Shown: positions 7,175 through 12,635 of the stretch, one piece after another
How positions within the stretch are numbered: position 1 is the first letter of the stretch
Layout of the letters: every line of letters starts with the position of its first letter
Assembly: GCA_031553225.1 (NCBI GenBank)
Contig: JAVBLU010000014.1
Location: forward strand, 1 to 12,635
DNA: 12,635 bases
Origin: JAVBLU01 sp031553225
GTDB taxonomy: Bacteria > Bacillota > Clostridia > Christensenellales > UBA1750
Direction of reading: 5' to 3'
The notes under the pieces: model-generated
What the model saw: only the letters and a program-made list of their open reading frames with translations
What the model was told of the DNA's origin: nothing
Databases searched by the model: none
Translations under genes and position numbers: made by a program

Positions 7175-8884
7175 GGTAAGCAGCCAAACATCGTGTTCGT
7201 TTTGACGGACGACCAGGGCTATGGCGACTTGAGCTGCACGGGCAACCCGGTGCTGCGCACGCCGTGTATCGACCACCTGCACGCCCAAAGCGTGCGCTTT
7301 ACGGATTATCACGTTGGGCCCACGTGCGCGCCCACGCGCGCCGGGCTGATGACCGGACACTACCACAACTCCACGGGCGTATGGCACACCATCGGCGGCC
7401 GCTCGCTTCTTAGAAAAAACGAATGGACGCTTCCGCAGGCGCTGCGCGAGGCGGGGTATGCAACGGGCATCTTCGGCAAGTGGCACCTGGGCGACAACTA
7501 TCCCTACCGCCCGCACGACCGCGGCTTTGACGAGGCCATCGTGCACGGCGGAGGCGGCGTCGGTCAAACGCCGGATTACTGGGAGAACGACTACTTCGAC
7601 GACACCTACTTCGACCGAGGCGTGCCGCGCAAGTTTGAAGGCTACTGCACCGACGTGTTCTTCTCTCTGGCGCGCCATTTCATCGCCCGCCACAAAGACC
7701 GGCCGTTCTTCTGCTACATCCCCACCAACGCCCCGCACATGCCCTATCAGGTGCCGCAGGCCTATGCCGACGCCTACCGCGACCAGGTGCGCGAGGAGCG
7801 GGCGCGCTTTATGGGCATGATCGCCTGCATCGACGAAAATGTGGGCCGCATGCGCTCTTTCCTGGCGGAACAGGGGCTTGCGGACAACACGATCTTCATC
7901 TATATGACGGACAACGGCACCTCCGGCGGAGCGGACATAAGCCATCTCTCCCAGCACGTAACCGAAGGGTACAACGCGGGCATGCGCGGCATCAAGGGCA
8001 GCGCGTACGAGGGCGGCCACCGCACGCCGTTCTTCCTGCACGATCCGCGCCGTGAAAACCTCATGGGGCGGGATATTTCCGAGCTGACGGCGAACGTGGA
8101 CGTGATGCCCACGCTCCTTGATCTGGCCGGCGCACCCGTCTCGGCGGAGCGCGCGTTTGACGGCATGAGCCTTACGCCCCTCATCGAGGGCAAGCCCTTC
8201 CCGGGCGGGGGCCGCATCATGGTCACCGATTCCCAGCGCGTGCCCGACCCCGTCAAGTGGAAGGACAGCGCCACCATGCGCGGGCCTTGGCGGCTGATAA
8301 ACGGCAAAGCGCTGTACAACATCGCCGCCGACCCGGGCCAGCGCACGGACGTCGCCGAGCTGCACCCGCAGATGGTGCAGGAGCTGCGCGCAGGGTACGA
8401 GGCGTGGTGGATGCACGTGTCCGCGCATTTTCAGGAGGAAATTCCCATCTCCATCGGATCCGACCGGGAAAAACTGACGAACATCTGCGCGCACGACTGG
8501 CGTGGAAGCGATGCCGAGGTGGCCTGGAACCAGGGCCAGATCCGCGCGGCGCGCGTGTGCAACAGCTACGTGGAGATCTTTGTGGAGCAGGCCGGCCGCT
8601 ACCGTTTCGAGCTGCGGCGCTGGCCCAGCGAGACCGGGCTTGCGCTGGACGCGGGCATACGGGGCGAGCTATACGGGTGGTTCTCGGGCGGCGTATCCCT
8701 CGCGCTGCGCACGGCGTGCATCCGCGTGGGCGATTTTTCGGCCGAGGCGCCCGTGCAGCAAGGCCAGCAAAGCGCGGTGTTCGAGGCCGACCTGCCCGCG
8801 GGAGGGTGCCATCTGCAGACCTGCCTGGTGGATGCACAAGGGGTAGAGCGCGGGGCGTACTACGTTTACGTGCAGCGCCTGTAA
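7172..8884 (+). CDS. Sulfatase (alkaline-phosphatase superfamily, Cys-type arylsulfatase/glycan sulfatase)
   Basis: 570 aa from the TTG start. It hydrolyses sulfate esters, probably on a sugar. Visible active-site elements (TTG numbering) are metal ligands Asp13-Asp14 (LTDDQGYGD), the formylglycine motif C-A-P-T-R (Cys52 to Arg56), GKWHLG (Lys103, His105), NAPHMPY (His189), TDNGTSGG (Asp247, Asn248) and KGSAYEGGHRTPFF (Lys275). Cys52 must be oxidised to formylglycine by a maturase not in this window. There is no signal peptide, so it should act in the cytoplasm on imported sulfated oligosaccharides. After the catalytic domain (to about 425) comes an extra C-terminal part of about 140 residues (SDREKLTNICAHDWRGS... 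to the end) that looks beta-rich and occurs in some polysaccharide-locus sulfatases. Substrate and S1 subfamily cannot be assigned by eye. It is followed by a strong terminator. Confidence 0.95.
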   Translation: MGKQPNIVFVLTDDQGYGDLSCTGNPVLRTPCIDHLHAQSVRFTDYHVGPTCAPTRAGLMTGHYHNSTGVWHTIGGRSLLRKNEWTLPQALREAGYATGIFGKWHLGDNYPYRPHDRGFDEAIVHGGGGVGQTPDYWENDYFDDTYFDRGVPRKFEGYCTDVFFSLARHFIARHKDRPFFCYIPTNAPHMPYQVPQAYADAYRDQVREERARFMGMIACIDENVGRMRSFLAEQGLADNTIFIYMTDNGTSGGADISHLSQHVTEGYNAGMRGIKGSAYEGGHRTPFFLHDPRRENLMGRDISELTANVDVMPTLLDLAGAPVSAERAFDGMSLTPLIEGKPFPGGGRIMVTDSQRVPDPVKWKDSATMRGPWRLINGKALYNIAADPGQRTDVAELHPQMVQELRAGYEAWWMHVSAHFQEEIPISIGSDREKLTNICAHDWRGSDAEVAWNQGQIRAARVCNSYVEIFVEQAGRYRFELRRWPSETGLALDAGIRGELYGWFSGGVSLALRTACIRVGDFSAEAPVQQGQQSAVFEADLPAGGCHLQTCLVDAQGVERGAYYVYVQRL

Positions 8885-8979
8885 CGAAACCGCGCCACTG
8901 CGCCACACTTTTGCGCAACCTGCCACAGGGTTCCAGCGACAAACGGATCCGCGGCGGCGGGAGGAAGCGCCCTTGACCG

Positions 8980-9035
8980 AAAAAAACGCAGAAAACAGCG
9001 CTCCGGTGCAGCGCTGTTTTCTGCGCATCCTTTTT
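8980..9035. terminator. Strong bidirectional intrinsic terminator between convergent genes
   Basis: CGCAGAAAACAGCGCT (8987-9002) pairs perfectly with 9010-9025, a 16-bp stem with a 7-nt loop. Seven A residues (8980-8986) flank the left arm, which reads as a perfect U tract directly after the hairpin on the minus strand. CATCC then TTTTT (9031-9035) follows the right arm for the plus strand. It can end both the sulfatase transcript (about 100 bases after its stop) and the fucosidase transcript (about 105 bases after its stop), with better geometry for the fucosidase. Confidence 0.9.
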
Positions 9036-9129
9036 CCCTACAGGTGATCATGGCCATTCCTCTGCTCGCTAGCCAGGCCTGCGCGCTGCAGGGGCTGCCG
9101 CATCCACGCGTGGGCGGGGGCGGGCGGCG

Positions 9130-10383
9130 CTAGCGGAACATGCCGGGCAGATCGTCGTAGGAGAGCCTGATGACGGGCACCGTGCCGTAGGTGTCCTCTA
9201 CTGGAATGCCGCTGACGCGCAGGGGTTCCACCTCGTAAAACCAATTGCGCACGCCCATGGACCGCTCGGCCCGCAGCGGCGCGCCGGTGTTTTGAAGGGT
9301 TGCGGAGGCCGGAACGGCCAGAACGGTGTCCAGTAGCACGCTGTCACCCGTGAATCCGTTGGGAAAATGCACAAAGACGTCCGTGCCGCAGACGGTGACC
9401 GGCAGCAGCGCGCCGTCATAGCGCAGCATGGCCGGCGACGGGGTGGCCCCGTAGATGGCGGGCCGCACGCTGGACAGCCAAGCCGCGATGCGGCGCAAAA
9501 CGGCGCGCTCGCCCTCGCCGAACACGCCGTCGGCGTTTGGCCCGACGTTGAGCAGATAGTTGCCGCCGCGCGCCAGAATTTTGTCCATGCTCTGCATCAG
9601 GTAGCGGCTTGCATAGAACTTTTCGTTGCTGCGGTAGCCCCAGCTCTCCATGCCGATCGCCTGGCAGGCCTCGGTGGGCGCGTCGAACACCGGGGCTTTG
9701 TCGATGTTCTCCTTGTCAAAATCGCGCTCGGGGGTCTTGTAGTCGCCCGCGTCGTAGCCGCGGTCGTTGATGACGCAGCCGGGCTGCAGGCGGCGCACCA
9801 GAGCGTTCATGTCCGGGTCCTTGTGGGGCATCACGGGCGCGTCCCAGAACAGGCAGCAGATGGGGCCGTAGCTCGTCATCAGCTCGGTGATCTGGCTGCG
9901 CACGTAGGCAAGGTATGCGTCCGCGTCCGGCCGGTCCCCTGGCTGGGGCGCGGGGTATTCATACGAGCGGTCACGGTGCGGGTAGCTCTTGTGGTTCATG
10001 TCTGCCAGACTGTAGTACAGGCCGAAAGGCATGCCCCGCCTTTGGCAGGCCAGCGACAGCTCGCCCACCACGTCGCGGCCAAAGGGCGTACGCATCACGT
10101 TGAAGGGCGAGTGCGCCGTGTCCCACATGCAAAAGCCGTCGATATGCTTGGCGGTAAACACCAGGTACTGCATGCCAAACGCCTGCATATCGTCCAGCCA
10201 GCGCTCCGGGTCGAACTGCCGCGGGCAAAAGCGGCCCATCAGCTGCTCGTACTGCGGCCGCGGCACAAGCCGGCGGTAAATCTCCTGCTCATGATAGCCG
10301 TTTATGGCGTATAAACCCCAGTGAACGAACAGGCCGTAGCGCCGCTCAAAAAAACGGTCGCGCTCGTCATGAAAGCGCTGCAT
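9130..10383 (-). CDS. Alpha-L-fucosidase, glycoside hydrolase family 29, cytoplasmic
   Basis: 417 aa from the ATG at 10383, chosen because AGGGGGG lies 6 bases before it. A TTG six codons earlier (10401) would sit upstream of that site. GH29 hallmarks are YGLFVHWGLYA (16-26), TAKHIDGFCMWDT (77-89), GLYYSLADMNH (121-131), NDRGYDAGDYKTPERD (206-221), ESWGYRSNEKFY (246-257) and LLNVGPNADG (277-286). Asp181 in LFWDAP is the likely retaining nucleophile by position; the acid/base is not assigned. The last 100 or so residues look like the usual beta-sandwich domain. There is no signal peptide, so it cleaves terminal L-fucose from imported glycans inside the cell. It is convergent with the sulfatase and divergent from the importer operon, and probably co-regulated with that operon through the shared intergenic region. 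Linkage specificity is unknown. Confidence 0.94.
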   Translation of the reverse strand: MQRFHDERDRFFERRYGLFVHWGLYAINGYHEQEIYRRLVPRPQYEQLMGRFCPRQFDPERWLDDMQAFGMQYLVFTAKHIDGFCMWDTAHSPFNVMRTPFGRDVVGELSLACQRRGMPFGLYYSLADMNHKSYPHRDRSYEYPAPQPGDRPDADAYLAYVRSQITELMTSYGPICCLFWDAPVMPHKDPDMNALVRRLQPGCVINDRGYDAGDYKTPERDFDKENIDKAPVFDAPTEACQAIGMESWGYRSNEKFYASRYLMQSMDKILARGGNYLLNVGPNADGVFGEGERAVLRRIAAWLSSVRPAIYGATPSPAMLRYDGALLPVTVCGTDVFVHFPNGFTGDSVLLDTVLAVPASATLQNTGAPLRAERSMGVRNWFYEVEPLRVSGIPVEDTYGTVPVIRLSYDDLPGMFR

Positions 10384-10418
10384 GCGCGTCCCCCCTGCCA
10401 ATATGCTTGCTCAAGCGG

Positions 10419-10447
10419 ATGATAGCGCATTTGCAGGGCACATGCAA
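10419..10447 (-). promoter_or_regulatory. Candidate sigma-A promoter for the fucosidase gene
   Basis: On the minus strand, TTGCAT (10447-10442) and TATCAT (10424-10419) are separated by exactly 17 bases. The -10 box matches consensus at 5 of 6 positions and the -35 at 3 of 6. Transcription would start near 10412, leaving a leader of about 30 bases before the ATG at 10383. A short palindrome GCTTG-CT-CAAGC (10405-10416) lies over the predicted start site. Confidence 0.55.
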
Positions 10448-10462
10448 GCGCGCGTTTCCATG
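10441..10462. promoter_or_regulatory. Candidate operator: 22-bp imperfect palindrome over the fucosidase -35 box
   Basis: The half-sites are CATGCAAGCGC and GCGTTTCCATG, so 18 of 22 positions agree with the reverse complement. The outer CATG and the central CGCGCG are perfect. The TG-x-AA-x-CG ... CG-x-TT-x-CA layout resembles operators of LacI/GalR-family repressors, but the centre is wider than in a classical catabolite (cre) site. It overlaps the predicted -35 hexamer (10442-10447), where a bound repressor would block RNA polymerase. No regulator gene is in the window. Confidence 0.5.
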
Positions 10463-10550
10463 AACGCATTGCCCAACGCAGCGGTTGGTTTTTTCCGCAC
10501 TTTTAACATGCGTCGCATCAATATCGTGCTAGAAATATCAATCTTGTGGC

Positions 10551-10579
10551 TTGTAACCCCGCAGGGGCTCGCGTATATT
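10551..10579 (+). promoter_or_regulatory. Candidate sigma-A promoter for the importer operon
   Basis: TTGTAA (10551-10556) and TATATT (10574-10579) are separated by 17 bases, matching consensus at 4 and 5 of 6 positions, in a locally A/T-rich stretch. The start would be near 10586, giving a very short leader before the ribosome site GGGGGTGA (10589-10596) and the ATG at 10603. The spacer contains a small palindrome CCCC-GCA-GGGG (10557-10567) that could bind a regulator. A further palindrome ATGCG-T-CGCAT (10508-10518) lies upstream. Confidence 0.55.
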
Positions 10580-10602
10580 TATGTTATTGGGGGTGAGGGC
10601 GT

Positions 10603-11553
10603 ATGGTTGTGAAGGCCGCTCAGCGGTCCGTGCAGGTGCACAAGACCACCTTCTGGCAACGGGTCGTCCAACAGCGTGCTCTTGTATACATGTTGCTTCC
10701 GGGCATGTGCTTCGTGCTGCTGTTTCACTACGGCCCGATGTACGGCCTGCAGATCGCCTTTAAGGACTACTCCATAGGCGACGGCATCTGGGGCAGCCCG
10801 TACGTGGGCCTCAAGCACTTCCATGCGTTCTTCACGAACCCCGCCTCCAAAGCCGCGCTGCGCAACACGCTCATCATCAGCGCCTACAAGCTCGTGTGGG
10901 GGCTGCCCTTTCCCATTCTGCTGGCGCTGGCGCTGAACGAAGTGGACAACATGTTCTTCCGCCGGTTCGTACAAACCGTGTCGTATCTGCCGCACTTCAT
11001 TTCCTGGATCATCATCTCCGGCCTGATCATCAATCTGCTCTCGCCCTCAACGGGCATTGTCAACTACTTCATCAAGCTGTTCGGGGGAACGCCCATCTAC
11101 TTTATGACGAATGCCTCCTACTTCCGCACGATTCTGGTTGCCTCCAACATTTGGAAGGAAGTGGGCTGGGGCACGGTGGTGTACCTCGCCTCCATCTCTT
11201 CCATAGACGCCGAGCAGTACGAGGCGGCCGTGGTGGACGGCGCGACGCGTGTGCAGCGCATCGCCTACATCACCTTTCCCTCGCTGCTGCCCCTCATCGC
11301 AACGCTGCTCATCCTCAGCATGGGCGGCATCATGTCGGCCGGTTTCGACCAGATCTTCAACATGACCAACCCGATGGTGCAAAACGTTTCCGACATCATC
11401 GACACGTTCGTGTACCGCGTGGGCCTCGTGCAGATGAGCTACAGCTTCTCCTCGGCCGTGGGCCTGTTCAAGTCGGCCGTCGGCATGGTGCTCATGATCG
11501 CCGTGCAGACGCTGGCGCGCAAGATGAGCGGCGGCACGGCCGGGCTGTGGTAG
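10603..11553 (+). CDS. ABC sugar importer permease, LplB type (COG4209-like)
   Basis: 316 aa, the usual length. The ATG at 10603 is preceded by GGGGGTGA with 6-base spacing. It is an inner-membrane protein with about six hydrophobic segments: roughly 28-48, 88-112, 130-147, 175-198, 226-246 and 284-304. The N-terminal VYMLLPGMCFVLLFHYGPMYGLQIAFKDY pattern is typical of LplB permeases. The EAA loop that docks the ATPase is EQYEAAVVDGATRVQRIAYITFP (204-226). It forms the channel with the next gene's product and receives sugar from the lipoprotein at the right edge. No ATPase gene follows, as is common for this class, which usually shares an MsmX-type ATPase encoded elsewhere. Confidence 0.95.
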   Translation: MVVKAAQRSVQVHKTTFWQRVVQQRALVYMLLPGMCFVLLFHYGPMYGLQIAFKDYSIGDGIWGSPYVGLKHFHAFFTNPASKAALRNTLIISAYKLVWGLPFPILLALALNEVDNMFFRRFVQTVSYLPHFISWIIISGLIINLLSPSTGIVNYFIKLFGGTPIYFMTNASYFRTILVASNIWKEVGWGTVVYLASISSIDAEQYEAAVVDGATRVQRIAYITFPSLLPLIATLLILSMGGIMSAGFDQIFNMTNPMVQNVSDIIDTFVYRVGLVQMSYSFSSAVGLFKSAVGMVLMIAVQTLARKMSGGTAGLW

Positions 11554-11566
11554 GGGGGCTGCATAG

Positions 11567-12451
11567 ATGAAACGCTTTGATACGCTCTCCGACCGCATTT
11601 TGGTGCTTGTTATTTTGGTCGTCTGCGTGGGCCTGCTCGTGCTCACCATCTATCCGTTCTGGGACCTGCTCGTCCTGTCCATCAGCCCGCGCGAGGAAGC
11701 GCTGAGCATGGGCCTTCGCCTGTACACCCTGCGCCCCACGTTTGGGGCGTACCTGCGCGTGTTTACCTCGCCCAACATCGGCACGGCGTTTATGAACAGC
11801 CTAATCCGCACGGTGTCGGGCACGGTGCTCAGCGTGTTCCTGGTGGCGCTTACGGCCTACCCGCTTTCCAAAAAGGGCTTCCCCCTGCGCGGGGCGGGCA
11901 CGGTCATTCTGCTGTTCACCATGATGTTCTCCGGGGGGCTCATCCCCAGCTACCTGCTCATGAAGGCGCTGCACCTGCTGGACACGCGCTGGGTGCTCAT
12001 TTTGCCGGGCGCGGTGTCGGCCTACAACGTCATCATCATGCGCAACTTCCTCTACTCCATCCCCGACTCTCTGGAGGAGAGCGCGCGCATCGACGGCGCG
12101 ACGGATTTTACCGTCTTTTTGCGCATCGTGCTGCCTCTTTCAACGCCCGCGCTGGCCACCATCGCCCTATGGGTGGCGGTGGGCCACTGGAACGCCTTCT
12201 TCGACGCCCTGGTATACACCACAAAACCCAAGCTCATCGTGCTGCAGGTCATCTTGCGCCGCCTCCTGCTGGAGAGCCAGCTGGACACGCTCATGCCCCC
12301 CACCATGGACCTGGGGCAGATCATCAAGCCCACCGAGGAGACGCTGAAAGCCGCCATCATCATGGTGGCGACACTCCCCATCGTCATGGTTTATCCCTTC
12401 GTGCAGAAGTATTTCACCAAGGGCATCATGCTTGGCGCGGTTAAGGGGTAA
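11567..12451 (+). CDS. ABC sugar importer permease, LplC/YtcP type (COG0395-like)
   Basis: 294 aa, the usual length. The ATG at 11567 has AGGGGGG (11552-11558) overlapping the end of the preceding permease gene, and the gap is only 13 bases, so the two are in one operon. Hydrophobic segments lie around 11-38, 75-98, 110-132, 142-160, 190-208 and 255-275. Signatures are FMMMF-like FTMMFSGGLIPSYLL (117-131), the EAA loop SLEESARIDGATDFTVFLRIVLP (168-190) and VGHWNAFFDALVYT (205-218). It is the second half of the channel. The ending VQKYFTKGIMLGAVKG is a standard family C-terminus, so the gene is complete. The substrate is not readable from the permease. Confidence 0.95.
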   Translation: MKRFDTLSDRILVLVILVVCVGLLVLTIYPFWDLLVLSISPREEALSMGLRLYTLRPTFGAYLRVFTSPNIGTAFMNSLIRTVSGTVLSVFLVALTAYPLSKKGFPLRGAGTVILLFTMMFSGGLIPSYLLMKALHLLDTRWVLILPGAVSAYNVIIMRNFLYSIPDSLEESARIDGATDFTVFLRIVLPLSTPALATIALWVAVGHWNAFFDALVYTTKPKLIVLQVILRRLLLESQLDTLMPPTMDLGQIIKPTEETLKAAIIMVATLPIVMVYPFVQKYFTKGIMLGAVKG

Positions 12452-12486
12452 GTCATAGCAGCACCCAAAACAAAAGGAGGATTCGC

Positions 12487-12635
12487 ATGTTCCAACAAAA
12501 ACGGCTTCTGGCGCTCGTCTCGCTGATTGCCATGGCGCTGCTGCTCGTGTCATGCACGTCTGCGCCCACGCCCACGCCGGCCCCGGCGGCAACGGCCGCC
12601 CCCGCCGCCGCCGCAACGGCCGCAACGGCCGCAAC
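12487..12635 (+). CDS. Sugar-binding lipoprotein of the importer, 5' end only
   Basis: 49 codons before the window ends. The ATG at 12487 follows a near-perfect AAAGGAGG (12473-12480) with 6-base spacing, 35 bases after the permease stop; this is the strongest ribosome site in the window, fitting a highly expressed binding protein. It has a lipoprotein signal: FQQKRLL basic start, hydrophobic LALVSLIAMALLLV, then lipobox L-V-S-C with lipidation at Cys23. This leads into an Ala/Pro/Thr linker of the same style as the truncated binding protein at the left edge. By position it should be the solute receptor for the two permeases just upstream. No part of the binding domain is in view. Confidence 0.9.
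   Translation, partial: MFQQKRLLALVSLIAMALLLVSCTSAPTPTPAPAATAAPAAAATAATAA
12609..12635 (+). repeat. 9-bp tandem repeat in the lipoprotein linker
   Basis: The unit GCAACGGCC is repeated in direct tandem up to the window edge (at least two full units plus GCAAC), after a similar imperfect stretch from about 12588. It encodes Ala-Thr-Ala. Because the unit is a multiple of three, gain or loss would only change linker length and keep the frame. Confidence 0.7.

Noticed and set aside
6485..8494. 669-codon open frame on the minus strand across the sulfatase
   Set aside because: It is antisense to a clear sulfatase with all catalytic motifs. Its translation is rich in Arg, Ala, Val and His with no recognisable domain, as expected from codon bias in GC-rich DNA.
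8974..9048. 24-codon frame starting TTG after GGAGG (8960-8964)
   Set aside because: It lies entirely on the 16-bp terminator hairpin and its A/T flanks, so the apparent ribosome site is probably fortuitous.
9367..10314. 315-codon open frame on the plus strand inside the fucosidase gene
   Set aside because: It is antisense to a well-conserved GH29 protein. The product has no domain and shows the usual low-complexity mirror composition.
10441..10462. Calling the palindrome a CcpA cre site
   Set aside because: It resembles the cre half-site, but the centre is wider than the cre consensus and two key positions differ. A specific LacI/GalR-type operator is a looser but safer reading.
10473..10494. 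CCAAC/GTTGG hairpin followed by six T on the plus strand
   Set aside because: The stem is only 5 bp and no plus-strand gene ends upstream, so a terminator call is not justified.

Overview
This is a GC-rich carbohydrate-utilisation locus, probably from a high-GC Firmicute such as a gut-type Clostridia or a Paenibacillus relative. That placement is inference. It rests on the LplB/LplC-type importers with lipoprotein binding proteins, the strong purine-rich Shine-Dalgarno sites, TTG and GTG starts, and intrinsic terminators. No rRNA, tRNA, CRISPR array or transposase is visible.

Left block (1-6777, + strand): the end of a sugar-binding lipoprotein, a perfect 14-bp hairpin, and then a tightly packed run of five enzyme genes. 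These are two uroporphyrinogen-decarboxylase-like (URO-D/MtaA superfamily) proteins, an HpcH/HpaI class II aldolase, a D-2-hydroxyacid dehydrogenase and a third URO-D-like protein. Three of the junctions overlap by a few bases, which suggests translational coupling. A terminator-like hairpin follows at 6751-6777.

Middle block (6778-9129): a decayed C-terminal fragment of another solute-binding protein, carrying two in-frame stops (about 6902-7126). It is followed by a Cys-type sulfatase that probably starts at a TTG codon. A strong bidirectional terminator (8980-9035) separates the sulfatase from the convergent gene.

Right block (9130-12635): a leaderless GH29 alpha-L-fucosidase on the minus strand, divergent from an ABC importer operon (LplB-type permease, LplC/YtcP-type permease, and the first 49 codons of a new binding lipoprotein). 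The intergenic region holds a promoter candidate for each direction. A 22-bp imperfect palindrome overlaps the fucosidase -35 box and is a good operator candidate.

Working model (inference): the importers bring in fucosylated, sulfated oligosaccharides, and the cytoplasmic sulfatase and fucosidase, neither with a visible signal peptide, trim them inside the cell. The aldolase and dehydrogenase then act on a 2-keto-3-deoxy sugar acid or similar intermediate. The three URO-D-like proteins have mutually different putative metal sites and are the least understood part. No ABC ATPase, corrinoid protein, sugar-acid dehydratase, sulfatase-maturing enzyme or transcription regulator is in the window, so each must be encoded elsewhere if needed.
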